From Entophlyctis helioformis (taxonomy: Eukaryota; Chytridiomycota; Chytridiomycetes; Chytridiales; Chytriomycetaceae), in the NCBI GenBank assembly GCA_025526915.1, contig JAHLKH010000057.1, forward strand, positions 78,148 to 142,147: a DNA stretch of 64,000 nt, given 5' to 3'. Below are positions 28,201 to 40,082 of the stretch, piece by piece. The notes under the pieces were generated by a model. The model searched no databases. It saw nothing but the letters and a program-made list of their open reading frames with translations, and was not told the DNA's origin. Numbering within the stretch: the stretch's first letter is position 1; the number at the start of each line of letters is the position of its first letter. The position numbers and the translations under genes were made by a program.

Positions 28201-28222
28201 TGGAGAGGAGATAACAGTTCAC
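13215..28222 (-). CDS. DYNC2H1: Cytoplasmic dynein-2 heavy chain (retrograde IFT motor)
   Basis: Minus-strand motor gene of 15 kb, expected to exceed 4,000 residues. The ATG at 28222 (or MDAS a little downstream) starts the tail. A 1,229-codon open exon (22551-26240) carries tail and linker. Then come AAA1 with [15 protein letters not shown] (about 22235-22260), AAA2 with GPSGSGKST (about 21365-21390), AAA3 with GPEGAGKFT (about 20435-20460), AAA4, the stalk coiled coils around 18.6-17.9 kb, AAA5/6 and a C-terminal region in many small exons, ending [13 protein letters not shown]. Many segments are specific to dynein-2 rather than dynein-1: [54 protein letters not shown], and the end WIQ-x-G. 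One-base losses near 21611 and 21994 interrupt the AAA1/AAA2 region. A 14-nt microexon lies at 22459-22472. Dynein-2 implies flagella. Confidence 0.95.
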
Positions 28223-28281
28223 GCGACTCGTCGCGGCATTGATCTAGAGACATTGATCTCACGACGTGACTAGGTTCTTCA

Positions 28282-31200
28282 TTATGAACTCGGCGGCTTC
28301 TTCTTGCCGCTCTTGGAGGTTGCAGGCAGTGCAGATCTCGGTGCAGTCAGCGCGGCTGGTGGCTCTTTAGCTGTTGGTGGCAGCGATACTGCGGGGACTG
28401 GCTGTTTCCGCTGTCGAACGGTTGTAAATGTTGCCGGTTGCAGCGCGGCAGAGCGCTTCTTGGCAGGTGCCTGTGCCGCCGTGCCGTCTATTGCATTCGT
28501 CGTGGTGGCCTTGGTCGGCGCAGCTTTGGACGGCTTCCCAGCCTTCTTGGTGGCTGGCGGCGACTTTGGTGACGGCGCAACCAACTTTGACTCGATCGCC
28601 CTGAGGCTCGCCGGGTCAAGGCAGATCTGAGCTTGGAGAAGGTCTGCCGAGGGTTTCTTGAACGTTAAAGGCGGGATCTGGTGGCCCGATGCAGACAGAC
28701 GCTTGACGGTTTCAGCGACAGAGGGCAGCTCGCGATTGCCATACAGCTGCGCAATGGCATCAACATCCTTGCTGCCGCTGCTGCTGTTACTGCTGCTGGT
28801 AAGGCGGCCAACCAAACGCTCAATGGTCTGCGCAATGGTGAACGACTTGCCGGGCGGTATGGCAGTGTGATTGGAGGGCGTGATGCATGCCATGTCAACC
28901 TCTTTGCGCAGACAGTGATCGACATCGACCAGCGAGAAGAATGCCACGTTCTTTGAGACATTTCATCGTGGTCAGTGCATGACGAAGCCACATCCAAACA
29001 AGCGACTGCTGGCTCACCAGAGGAAGATCGTCAAGACCCAGGCGACTGGCAAACATGGATCGGACCCACAGGTTGCTGATCTGCAGGGCCAGACACGCCA
29101 GATCGGTGTGCTCGTCCTTAACCATGTACCGCAGCTCGTCGTGGATGCTCAGCAGAAAGCGGCCGTCAATGCCCAGCCGCCGCATGAGGTAGTCCATGGA
29201 AACGAGCAGCAGATGGAGGTAGTCCACGCCTGAGGACTGAACAACCCAGTTGATGCGGCTCGTGATAAACTGCCTCTGCACATTGTCGGGCATGAGAGAG
29301 TCTGGGATCTGGCATCCCAGCACCGGCGTGCGCGGATCGCTGGACGTGGCGATCCAGTCCAGGGTGTTGAACATGACAGATTCGGTGCCGCCGTGCCACA
29401 TGAGGTGAAGCGGCGACCTGCCGTACTTTCGGCTGCGGAACCGTGTGCCCTTGGTCTTGGCATACAGCGCTTCGGCCTTTTGCTGCGCTTCGACGCGCGG
29501 CATGTCGGGATTGCTCTGCAGTAGAAGCTGGATGGCGTACTTGAGGCCAGCGCCATAGATGCGGCCATAGTTGAACACCTTGGACTTGTCGCGCGAGATG
29601 CCCAAGATCTTGCCAGTGACTGAATGCAGGTCTGTGCCGCCCGACTTGGTGCCCTGGAGCGTCATGAACCCAATAGCTGTGCTGCCGTGCATGCCAAACT
29701 GCGCATCGCCCATGACCGACGCAATCCACAGCTCCTCCGAGTCAACGTCGGCCCCGACAAACGAGTATCCCTTTGGTGCGCGCACGAGCGTCTTGAGCTC
29801 AGACCCAATGCGCGTGGCTTTGGCATTGGCGGCAGTCATCCACGTCGGCTCGACGGCTCGCCGCGTGACTGTGCCCATGGGAATCGACCTGGGCAGAATG
29901 ACGCCCATCTTCGAACTGGCAGGGCCGTGCACACTGCCACTCTCGCGGGCTGCGCCATCTTCTGGTCGTGCCTCGTAGTCAAGCGAACGGCCGCCGTCAG
30001 CACCGTCCCACACAACAAACTGGTCCTTGACGCGGGCACGGGCCGAGATCCAGTACGTGCACTGTGCGTTCAGGCTCAGGATGCGCTGTGCGGCTGGAAA
30101 CTCTGATGTCAGCGTGCCGCTATCAAACGAAGCCATGTATGACTTGGCGAGCGGGTTGCCACAGTTTGCAGACTCGCCGTCGGGATGCGGGATGCGAAAG
30201 TAGTCGTGCTCGGTATCAAACGAGGCGATGGGGCTGTAGTTGTTGTCCGCGGGGTCTGTGCTGAACACGAGCTTGGCGGTCTGGTTGGCCGCTGCCTTTC
30301 CATCAGGGCTCGAGTCTGACTCGGTGGACTTGCTGCCCACGGGATTGGTGGCCGATTCTTGCTTTGGCTTGCGCCACATCCAGCCATACGCTGCGCAGTA
30401 CGACACGGGGCACTTGTTCCATAACAGCCGCAGCAAGTATGGCGCGACGCGTTTGGTGGTTGTGATGCGTAGACACTGGTCGGACAAGTCCCACAGATCG
30501 CGATACCATTTGGGCTTGCCATCCATGGGGCTTGCGGCGGCAGACGACTTGAATGGCCGAGCCGGGACGAGCACCTTGCCCGATGCAGACAGCTTGGGCT
30601 TGGTCATGCGGACCTGCTTGATCTCCCAGTCCAGATGCTGCAGCCACGGATCAGACTCGTACGACTTGTCTGCAAGCATGTCCAGCGCCTTGTCTGCCAG
30701 TGTACGCAGCTCGGTGCCGATCTGCTGCTGGAAACTGTCGCATAACGCCTCGCAGCGATCAATGTACTCTTGCCAGTCTTGCGAGACGGACAGGTACGGC
30801 TTGATCATCTGCAGCATGCCCACAAACGAAACGGGGTGCGGGCATTTCTCTTCAAACTGCGGCCACAGCTTCTGGTAGACGCCGTGCGTGATGTGAACGT
30901 CGTTGGCGCAGTAGCCCATGAGCATCTGGAATGTGGACGGGTCGTCAAAGGGCATGAGATTGGGGCCGGCAAACCAGTCGCGAGTCGTCTTGTCCATGTC
31001 TATGCCAAGGTACAGCTTGGCAATGTCCTTGAGACTGCGCAGTGCTGTCAGCGGCTTCCAGCGGTCTCCTTCTGCGAGGTCGGCAGATGGCATTGTTGTG
31101 AAGCGTGAACCACCAGACTCGTCGCTCTCAAGCGCGTCGAGCTCGTGCGACATGTCGTCGGCCAGGTCCGGATCGGTGGCTCCTTGTTGCGCTTGTCCCG

Positions 31201-32426
31201 CATGAACGTCATCCATGCCGATCGCTGCTGCGACGACATGCCCGCAACTGCACAGTGCAGACTCATGGTGTCGATGAACGCATTGCGGGTTGGCTTCGCA
31301 GAGTACTCTTCCCGAATCCGTGCGCGGTCATATGCAACATTGTGGCCCACAATCAGACGCGGGATCTCTGGATTGCCCATGGGAATGAGCTCCCACGACG
31401 CACGCGGCTCGTGAGCAACAGGCTTTGTCTTGCTACGAGGCTGTTTGGATTTGAGCGGCTGCTGCTGCTGCTCATGATCTTGGCCGCTCTCGAAGAGCAT
31501 CGACGAGCACCAAGAGTACCACGCCGAAGTAGACGCAGCAACAGCAAGGATCGGGTACTGTGTTATCTTGTACATGACTTCGACGTCAAACACGAGTGCC
31601 TCGCCGTCTGGTGGATGATCGATGCGTGTCCACGTGTGTGTATGCCCTCCCTTGGCGGTCGCGGCAGCATCTGCCAGATCGTACCGCACCCATCCAGACG
31701 CCTTTGCCCAGTGGCTGGGCTTTGGCGGGAGTGCCCCCAGGCTGGGCGAAGCGAATGAGCGAGCCTGTGACAGATACGGCTCAGACTGCTCGGCAGCCAG
31801 AGCATAAAAGTGCTCTTCGATGGGCCGATCGTGCTCCTGTGGTGAAGATGCTGCTGCGTTGGCTGTCGATCTCGTGGAGCTGCTGTTGTCCGTGCTGCTG
31901 CTGTTGGTGGAAGCATGGGGATGCGGACGAGCGGTGGAAGGGGCAGCTGGATCTCGGGCAGCGCATCAAGCGTGCGACCAAACAGCCCATGAGTCTTGAG
32001 GTGCGTCTCTGCGAGCCGAGAGGCATCAGGAGTCGCATTGGCAGGCGCAGCGTCATCTGACTCAAAGGCATCGTAGTGCTGGAAAGGCCTGCTGCTCTGG
32101 CTGGGGATCGGTGCTGCCGTTGGTGGTGCCCTTGCCGATGCCGCAGCAGCTGCTGGAAAGACTTGAACGTGCAAGTTGTACGACAGCATTTGGATGCCGA
32201 GCGGATTGGCTCTGTATTCGCTGGCCTCATCCGCCGATGCCGGCGGTGGTGCGGGTGGTGCGGGTGGTGCTGGTGCTGCTGCTGCTGCTTGTGCTTCTTT
32301 TGATGGTGACGATGCCAGTCGCACTTGACTGCTGGCCGCTCTGGCGACTCCGAGGGTCTGGCGAGGAGCGGCTGCACGACCATGCACAATCGGACACGCC
32401 TTGGCCCACGCTCGAAAGCGCAGCAT
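28282..32426 (-). CDS. POLG: Mitochondrial DNA polymerase gamma catalytic subunit
   Basis: Family A polymerase that replicates mitochondrial DNA. The ATG at 32426 opens an Arg/Ala-rich leader without early acidic residues (MLRFRAWAKACPIVHGRAAA), as expected for mitochondrial import. Then come NPLGIQMLSYNLHVQVF (N-terminal POLG motif), the exonuclease I motif in LVFDVEVMYK, IVGHNVAYDRARIREEY (exo II), and ANDVHITH (exo III). The polymerase motifs are GADVDSEELWIASVMGDAQF (A), DKSKVFNYGRIYGAG (B) and IHDELRYMV (C). A final exon (from about 28955) gives AFFSLVDVDHCLRKEV. It then continues with a Ser/Ala/Pro/Lys-rich C-terminal extension that animal POLG lacks; fungal Mip1 proteins also carry such tails. 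Frame losses occur near 31180 and within 31830-31990. The stop is only 59 bp before the DYNC2H1 start on the same strand. Confidence 0.95.
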
Positions 32427-32462
32427 TTGAAGGGAGGATCGGATGATGACTCGGCAAGCTGT

Positions 32463-35006
32463 TTATTGGATGTTGGTGACATCGGCAGTCACTGTTGCAG
32501 ACGAGCGGACGTCGTTCACAACGCGGCGAATGAGCTGGGCAGTGTCGCTGACCAGGACCCAGTAGTGGCCTGGGTTCTGCTCGCGCGTGAACATGGTCAT
32601 GTGGGCGGTGATCTCGTCGACGCAGTCTGTGCCGACAGGGAAGAACAGGTGGCAGGTCGGCTGCGGTGGTGGCGCAATAAAAGTGCGGAAGGCGGGCTCG
32701 GCCTTGGCCGATGACGCAGATGCCGATCCAGACGGCGAGTCAGGGCGTTGGGGTTTAGGCGGTGCAATCGGCTTGGGCACCTGTCGCAGTATTGGTGGAT
32801 ATGTGGATGCTGGTAAGTACAAGTGTCGTTTTGGCAAGTGGCTGTGTACAGGTGGCTGTTTACGCCAATGTGACCGTGGTGCACTTGCCTGGACATAAAA
32901 GCAGCGGAACACAAGACCATTGTCGCGCATGCGCGCCATGATCAGATCCATGCGGCGCTGGGTTGTGGCGGGACTTTCGCCCCAGATCGGGTACAAGAAC
33001 TGCAGGTGTTTGCGAGCCTCTTCTGCGTGCGACAGTGCATATGCGACGGCCATGCGTCGTGCAACCGTCATGGTGCCCACAGCAAGCAATCCGCCAGAAT
33101 AGTAGGCTCCGGCAGCAATCGCGGCAGCACCAACACCGAATGTGATCCAGGGGCTCCAGGAAGTCTCGGCGGGAATGGGAAGCAACTCTGGGCGGATGGG
33201 AGCTTGCTGCGCCGGCTCGTCTTGGATGGTGCTTTGCCACGGGCGAGCAGGGGGCGTCCACTCCTCGTCGCTATCCTGATCTGTCTTTTTGCGCACGTCC
33301 AAATGCTTTGCATCCGACAAAGGCTCGACCTCTGTTGCCGTTGCAGTTGCCGTTGCCGTTGTAGTTGCGGTTGCCGACGCGGTTGTCGTTGCATCGGCTG
33401 TGGTATTCTTGTCGTCCTTGACTTCTTTGGCCAGATCAGAAGACGAGGCGGCGGGCGAAGCCTCGGCTGGAGTCTGTGGTGCGCTGCCACTGAATGACGA
33501 CAGCGACGGCAGCGAGCGCGCAATAGTCTGAGGAGCGCTTGCAATGACGCCTGGAAGAGCAAGGGCAACGCTGGCTGTGTTGCGCAGCGCGTCGGATGCG
33601 GTTGGCAGCGATGCAATAGCCTGGCTTGCCATGGACGAGCCGGTCTGGATGGCCTGAGACGCGGTTGGCATGGCGGCATAGGCAGATGATGCGTACTGGG
33701 GAAGAGCCGTCACGGTCTGAGCGCCACTGGTGATGGCGCTGGACGCGATGCTGCCCAACGCAGACGGCGCAGCCTGGATGCGGCGCAAGACTGGCGATGC
33801 GGCCTGTTTTGCAGACTCTGGGATATAGTCAGACACCATCTCTGCCGCCTTTACGGTGGCGGCCGACGACACGCCGTAAGTGTTGAGGCCATAGAAAGGC
33901 GAGTCGAACGAGAGGATCGCAACGATGTTGATGTGGTTGCGCGGCGAGGGGTGTGCCTGCGTGTGCTCGGTCACGGGCACATCGGCGGCAGCAGGCAGCT
34001 TATCCTTTGCGTCGTCTACAGGCGTGGGATCCACTGCAGCAGGTTTGGCCGGCTGGCCGGGCTGCGACTGCGACTGCGACTGGGATTGTGGCTGCGGCTG
34101 TGCAGAAGCGGCGTCTTGGCCAGGCGCCACGTCCCATACTGGACGAGTGCCGGTTGGCGAGGACAGCACTGCCTGGTCGATGGCAATCGACTTGAACGGC
34201 TCGTCCTTTGTCTTGCCAAAGTCGCCAGGCAGATCTGCCTTTGGCGCGCCGTCCCTTTCGTCGGCGTGTGCATCGGTGTTGCTTGCGTCTGCATTGGCGA
34301 TGGACAGACGGGTGGGGGTCTGTGGCCGGGATGCAGAGGCAGAGGCAGAGCCAGAGCCATACCACCAGGATCCGATCCAGCCAGTGATGCCCGTGGCAGA
34401 CGATGATGCATCGGCAGCCGCCGGAGCGTCCTTTTGCGGTTCAGCTGTTGTGGCAGATGCGGCAGAAGCGGCAGTTGTGGTAGTAGTAGCAGCACCGTCG
34501 GTAGTCGAAGAAGCGGCGGCAGCAGCGACGGAGGTGGCGGCGGCGACGGCGGCCGTTGAAGGCTCTGCATGAGTCGACGAAGACGAAGACGACGCAGCGG
34601 AGGGAGCTGCTGACGGAGCTGCTGACGTGGCGTTCTGGGAGGGGTTTGGGAGGGGCGGCAGCTGGTTGGAGGACTCGAGCAGCTTGTAGAAGGCGTCGAC
34701 GGCGATGAGGCCGCCCATGGAGTGTGCGAGGATGATGACGGCCTCGTACTCGGGGGCGGCGGCGTTGAGCACCAGCCAGTTGTACAGCAGGTTGACGGAG
34801 CGGGTCGGGTCGCCCTTTGTCTCGAAGCGGGGCAGCACGCGGGCCTCGAGGTTGAGCAGGCGGTGCGACTGGCGCAGGGCCGAGAGCAGGTCGAGCGGGA
34901 ACGTCGAGAAGGACGTCTCGGAGCCCAGGAAGCCGTGCACGAACAGCAGCAGCACCTTGGGCTGGGGGTGCACGGCGGCGGCGGCCGAGGACGACACGAT
35001 GGACAT
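32463..35006 (-). CDS. Alpha/beta hydrolase, DUF676-type (putative lipase)
   Basis: The ATG at 35006 is followed closely by the hydrolase core: KVLLLFVHGFLGSETSF (oxyanion strand), then IILAHSMGGLIAVDAFYKLL with the nucleophile Ser in A-H-S-M-G. A very long low-complexity middle follows, rich in Ala, Ser, Thr and Gln-Ser repeats (SQSQSQSQ near 34060). After it come GVGAAAIAAGAYYSGGLLA, which may be a membrane segment, and a C-terminal block FRTFIAPPPQ...DEITAHMTMFTREQNPGHYW, which I recall from fungal DUF676 hydrolases. The C-terminal block carries likely catalytic acid/His candidates. A 108-nt GC-AG intron (32781-32888) is in frame and stop-free, so retention would also be coding. The TAA stop sits inside AATAAA (32462-32467), only 36 bp before the POLG start. 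The substrate is unknown. An open frame continues upstream of 35006 into the TPP2 5' region and was not used. Confidence 0.78.
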   Translation of the reverse strand: MSIVSSSAAAAVHPQPKVLLLFVHGFLGSETSFSTFPLDLLSALRQSHRLLNLEARVLPRFETKGDPTRSVNLLYNWLVLNAAAPEYEAVIILAHSMGGLIAVDAFYKLLESSNQLPPLPNPSQNATSAAPSAAPSAASSSSSSTHAEPSTAAVAAATSVAAAAASSTTDGAATTTTTAASAASATTAEPQKDAPAAADASSSATGITGWIGSWWYGSGSASASASRPQTPTRLSIANADASNTDAHADERDGAPKADLPGDFGKTKDEPFKSIAIDQAVLSSPTGTRPVWDVAPGQDAASAQPQPQSQSQSQSQPGQPAKPAAVDPTPVDDAKDKLPAAADVPVTEHTQAHPSPRNHINIVAILSFDSPFYGLNTYGVSSAATVKAAEMVSDYIPESAKQAASPVLRRIQAAPSALGSIASSAITSGAQTVTALPQYASSAYAAMPTASQAIQTGSSMASQAIASLPTASDALRNTASVALALPGVIASAPQTIARSLPSLSSFSGSAPQTPAEASPAASSSDLAKEVKDDKNTTADATTTASATATTTATATATATEVEPLSDAKHLDVRKKTDQDSDEEWTPPARPWQSTIQDEPAQQAPIRPELLPIPAETSWSPWITFGVGAAAIAAGAYYSGGLLAVGTMTVARRMAVAYALSHAEEARKHLQFLYPIWGESPATTQRRMDLIMARMRDNGLVFRCFYVQASAPRSHWRKQPPVHSHLPKRHLYLPASTYPPILRQVPKPIAPPKPQRPDSPSGSASASSAKAEPAFRTFIAPPPQPTCHLFFPVGTDCVDEITAHMTMFTREQNPGHYWVLVSDTAQLIRRVVNDVRSSATVTADVTNIQ

Positions 35007-35024
35007 GGGCGAGAGCAGATGTGC

Positions 35025-35080
35025 TGGTGTGCTGGTGTGTGTGTGTGCAGATGTGTGTGTGTTGGTTTGTGTGTAAAAGT
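35025..35080. repeat. GT-rich simple repeat between divergent genes
   Basis: A run of GTGTG units interrupted by CT, CA and TT occupies most of the 98 bp between the start codons of the hydrolase (minus) and TPP2 (plus, most upstream ATG). This interval must hold both core promoters if the upstream TPP2 ATG is used. No TATA box is visible. Confidence 0.6.
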
Positions 35081-35104
35081 GTCTGTAATCGGGTTGCCCC
35101 GTCG

Positions 35105-38100
35105 ATGGTGCACACGCTGCATCTGCCCAGTCGCCTGCTCCCACTGCTCCGTCACTGCCACCGCGCCCCCCGCATGCTGCCGCTCGGAGTGCGCCTGTCG
35201 TCGTCGTCGCTGCAGGGCAGCGGCACCGCCTCGCCGCCGTCGCCGTCGCCCGCGTCGCCGCTGCTGGCGTCGCTGTCGCTGCTGTACTCGAGTGCGCTGT
35301 CTGCTCAGCCGTCTGCTCAACTCCAGCAACTCCAACAGCTCCAACAGCCGTCTGCCCTCCAACTCCAACAGCTCCAGCAACAACCGCCGCCCGCTTTGCC
35401 CGCGATCTCCAGACCAACTCCGCGTGCCCCGACAACGACAACGACAACGACGACAACTCCCCGCAGCATGGCGCCTTCTTCAGTCTTTCCGGTCGACGGT
35501 CTGCTGCCCAAGCAGGTGCGTGTGCAGGCTGGCCGGCCGTGTGCATGCCACCACGCCCACGCCCACGCCCACGCCCTCACTCACACCTTGCATGCCTTGC
35601 ACGCCCGCCTTGCACGCCCATTCAACCACTCCGCCCGCCCGCAGGAGACCGAGGCCGCCGCATTCCTCGCAAAGAACCCCGCCTTTGACGGCCGCGGCAC
35701 GCTGGTCGCCATCCTCGACACAGGCGAGCTGCCCCCTGCTCCCCCTTCTGCTCTTTCTGCTCCCTGCTTCCCCTGCTTCCCTTGCCCTGTCTGTGCCCCA
35801 GGCTGCCCACGGCTGCCCCCTTGTCCTGCCCGCCGGCCTTTGGCGGGTGTCCTTGGCCCGCCGTCCTTGGGCTTGCTGTAATTGCACCGCGCCAACGTGA
35901 CCACGTCACAAGGCCGTTGCTCATTCGAATACCCGCGCTTGTGCTTGTGCTTTTGTGCCCTTGCTGCCTGCTCGCTGGCTGCTTGTGCCCTGCTTGCTTG
36001 TGCTGCCTGCTTGTGCTGACCCTCGCGGCCCTCGCCTTGCTGCCTCGCTGCAGGTGTCGATCCTGGCGCCGCCGGCATGCAGGTCACCTCGGACGGACGC
36101 CCCAAGATCACCGCCCTCATCGACTGCACAGGCTCGGGCGACGTGCCGTGCAAGACAGAGGTCACTGCCACGCTCGAAACCGCTCAGGACGGCTCGTCCG
36201 TCCGCACCCTCAAGGGCCTCTCGGGCCGCACCCTCCGTCTCGGCAACTGGGCCTGCCCGTCAAACAAGTTCCGTCTGGGTCTGAAGCACTCGGCCGATCT
36301 GTTCCCCATCCCGCTCGTCTCCAGACTCAAAAAGGTCGGCTCTTGCCTGCATCTGCATCTGTATCTGCATCCAGACCGCCATCGCCATCGCCATCGCCAC
36401 CGTGCTTACCCCGTGTGCTCGCCTCTCCTCTACTGCCATCAGGATCGCAAGGAAAAGTTTGACCTCGAGCACCATGCCCTCACCACAAAGGTCCAGAACG
36501 AGGCGCTTGCCCTCGACGCATCGCTGGTCGGCAAGTCCGCTGACGAGGCCACGCTCATCAAGAGCGACTACAAGGCCCGTCTGGACGTGCTCAAGGAGCT
36601 CATCAAGTCGTACGAAGATCCCGGCATTCTCATGGTATGCTTGCCCCCTGCGTCGCTCCAAGCTCATCGTGGCACCACCATGGCAGCCATGCGCGCTAAC
36701 ACAGCATGGTGATCTCGCTTCATCCGCCATCCTTTAGGACTGCGTCGTCTTCCACGACGGCACAACGTGGCGCGCTGTCGTCGATCTGTCCGAGACGGGC
36801 GATCTCACCAACGGCACGGCCCTCGCCTCCTTCTCGGAAGAGCACCAGTTCCTCCGCTTCAACGACGACAACATGCTCAACTTCTCTGTCAACATCTACG
36901 ACAATGGCGAGATGCTCAGCATTGTCACTCTGGGCGGCTCCCACGGCACCCACGTGGCCGCCATCACCGCCGCAAACCACCCTGAAGACCCGCGTCTCAA
37001 CGGCGTTGCCCCTGGTGCCCAGATCGTCTCGCTCAAGATCGGCGACACGCGTCTGAGCACCATGGAGACCGGAACAGGCCTCGTCCGCGCTGCCATTGAG
37101 CTGGCCCGTCTCAACATCGATCTGGCCAACATCTCGTACGGCGAGGCGGCCGCCAACCCCAACTACGGTCGCTTCATCGAGCTCCTCCGCGACGATGTCA
37201 TCAACAAGAAGGGTTGCATCGTGTCTCGTCTGCTGGAAACGCCGGCCCGGCGCTCACCACGGCTGGATCGCCTGGCAGCACCTCGAGCACCGTCATTGGC
37301 GTCGGCGCCTACGTCAGCCACGCCATGATGGACGCCGAGTACGCGCTCCTCGACAAGGTCGAAGAGCGTCCCTACACATGGTCGTCGCGCGGCCCCACCA
37401 TCGACGGTGACATTGGCGTTGACATCTTTGCCCCCGGCGCTGCCATCACCAGTGTGCCGCAGTACACCTCTGACCGCACACAGCTCATGAACGGCACGTC
37501 CATGTCCAGCCCCAACTGCTGCGGCTGCCTGGCTCTTCTGGTGTCGGGCCTCAAGGCATCCAACATTCCTTACACGCCTTACCTCGTCAAGGCCGCCATC
37601 CAGGCGACTGGCAAGGACATCAGCGACCCGCTTGGCACCCGCTTCATCCAGGTCGCCAAGTCTTGGGAGTTCCTCTCCAGCACCTCGCGCTCGTACCTGC
37701 CTTCCACGCTCCACTACAACGTCAAGGTCTCGACGCGCGACAATGCACGCGGTGTCTACCTGCGCGACCTTGTCGAGACGAGCGAGGTCCAGGAGTGCAT
37801 GGTTGACGTCCAGCCTCTGTTCCCCAACAAGGACGACCCCTCGGTGCTGCCCCAAAAGCTCTCGCTCGAGCTCCAGCTGGTCATGCGCAGCTCGGACCGC
37901 TGGATCAGCACCCCCGACTTTGTGCTCGTCAACTCGTCGGGCCGCTCGTTCAAGATCCGCGTTGATCCCACCAACCTGGCTCCGGGCCTGCACGCCGGCT
38001 GCATCGAGGCATTCGACGCCAAGAAGCCCGACGTCGGCGCGCTGTTCAAGATCCCCATCACCGTGTGCAAGCCGGAGCAGACGGCGCACAAGTCCATCTC

Positions 38101-40082
38101 CGTGCAGCAGGCCCAGGCCGAGGCGGGCTTCATCAAGTACGACTCGCTGCGCTTCACGCCGGGCTCCATCCACCGCAAGTTCATCCACGTCCCAATGGGC
38201 GCCAACTTTGCCGAGCTTGTGGTGCGCTCCGAGAACCGCGAGACGCCTGCGGCTCTGATTGTGCATCTGCTCCAGCTCAACCCCCAGTCGCGCTACCCGA
38301 CCTTTGAAAGGGTCTACGGTCTCCGCCTGGCCTCGTCTGGCTCGGGCTCGCCCGACGACGACTTTGTGCAGCGCAAGCACTTTGCCGTCCTCCCCAACGT
38401 CACCATTGAGCTCTGTGTCGCCCAGATGTGGTCGTCTCTCGACCCGTCCACGGTCTCGATCGAGGTGCGCTTCCACGGCATCCAGGCTGCGTTCTCGTCA
38501 AACACCAACGGCGGCTTTGGCGCCACGTCCGGCAGCGGCGGCTCGCTCCAGCACATCAACCCTGGCAGCTACGGCTTCACCCGCGTCGACGTGTCGGTCC
38601 CGATCCGCAACGAAACGGTGCAGCCCAGCGCCTCGTTCGACACGCTGCGCAAGACCTTCCGTCCGACCGAGTACGCCATCACCCCGCTCCAGTCTCGCGA
38701 TGTTCTCCCCGACGGCCGCCAGCTGCACCAGATTGTGCTCAGCTACACATTCAAGCTGGCCGAAGGCGCTTCGGTGACACCCCGCATCCCTCGCCTGCAG
38801 GACGTGCTCTACGACTCGTCGCTGGACAACTTTAGTCTGTTTGTCTTTGACGCCAACAAGCGTCTTGTCGGTGTTGTGGATGTCTACGCCAAGACCTTTA
38901 CTCTGCCAGAGGGCACCTACACGGTGCGTGTCCAGGTCGTGTCCAAGTCGCTCGAGGTGCTCGAAAAGCTGCAGACCCTGCCGCTGCTCATCGACGTGAG
39001 CGTCAAGGCCGTCTCGCTGACCGCGTACAACACCCTGGCCGATTCCATCGAGGGCAACTCGGCCGGTGTGTTCAAGTCCAAGGCCATCGACCGCGGCCAG
39101 CGCACCACCTTCTGGCTGGGCGAAGCTCCTGCCGCGTCCATGCCCAAAGACGCCAAGGCCGGCGATCTCCTTGTTGGCAAGCTGGACATCACGCCCACCA
39201 AGCTCGACGGTGTCCTCTACAACCTGGCGTACATTGTCCCGCCCGAGGCCAAGAAGGAGGCCGACAGCGACGTCACATTGGTTGGCGACAAGGTCGAGGT
39301 CAAGGATGACCCCGTGCTTGCCAGCGAGGCCGTGCGCGACCTGGAAATCTCTTGGATCAAGAAAATGACCAAGGACGCCGACCGCGATGCACTCCTTGCC
39401 AAGCTCGAGGCCGCACACCCCGACCATCTGCCGCTCCTCAAGCAGAAGCTCGAAGTCCTTGCCGACAAGATGCAAAAGACGGCTGCTGCACCGGCCACTG
39501 CTGGTGACAAGCCCGCCGAAGATGACATTTTCGCGCGCGTCGTCGAGACCACCAACCAGATCCTGCGCATCGTCGACGAAAGCCAGATTGCCCGCTACTT
39601 TGGTGTGCAGCACGACGTTGCCAAGGGCGGCGAGAAGCAGCGTGCCGAGAAGAAGGAGATGGAGTTCCAGAAGGAGCTGTGGCTCTCTCGTACCGCTGCA
39701 AGGCTACGGCGTACAGACACTTGTACACCGCGTCGCCCGATGCCAAGGTTGCCGAGACGCAGTTCCTCCCCCTCATTGACACGGCGCTGCCAAGTACTTG
39801 GAATGGAGCCCCGCCAACGCGCTCTCGACGGACGGCCAGTACCTCCTCCTGTGGGCATGGCGCAACCGTCTGCGTGGCCATCACGGCACCGTCCTCAAGG
39901 CCGTCAACAAGTTTATTGCGGATCCCAAGAACGCAGCCAACGAAGAGACTGCCAAGGGACCACTCAAGGCCGCATTCGAGCTCCGCGCTGAACTCTTGAG
40001 CGAGCTGGGCTGGAAGCTGTGGGCAGACTATGACGAAAAGTGGCGCATCAAAAAGTTCCCGGCCGACTTTGCCAACTTTTAA
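35105..40082 (+). CDS. TPP2: Tripeptidyl-peptidase II (giant subtilisin-family exopeptidase)
   Basis: Removes tripeptides from proteasome products in the cytosol. The subtilisin triad is clear: Asp in VAILDTG/VDPGAAGMQV (across the intron ending at about 36050), His in GGSHGTHVAAI (about 36940), and Ser in NGTSMSSPN (about 37490). Between Asp and His is the large insert typical of TPP2. The long C-terminal part ends YDEKWRIKKFPADFANF at 40082. The conserved N terminus begins at the ATG at 35468 (MAPSSVFPVDGLLPK). An in-frame ATG at 35105 adds 121 residues with no Asp or Glu, starting MVHTLHLPSRLLPLLRHCHR, which resembles a mitochondrial presequence. I give the longer start but either is possible. 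Intron 2 uses a GC donor (ACAG|GCGAGC). One-base losses at about 37222, 39681 and 39786 break the frame; each is repaired by restoring one G. Confidence 0.94.

Noticed and set aside
13215..28222. Dynein-1 (DYNC1H1) as the identity of the heavy chain
   Set aside because: AAA1-AAA4 segments and the C-terminal WIQ-x-G end match dynein-2 much better; for example [18 protein letters not shown] and the GPEGxGK P-loop are dynein-2 forms.
35007..35546. Upstream extension of the hydrolase frame on the minus strand
   Set aside because: It would run through the TPP2 5' region as Ala/Thr/Val-rich low-complexity protein; the ATG at 35006 directly precedes the hydrolase core and fits better.
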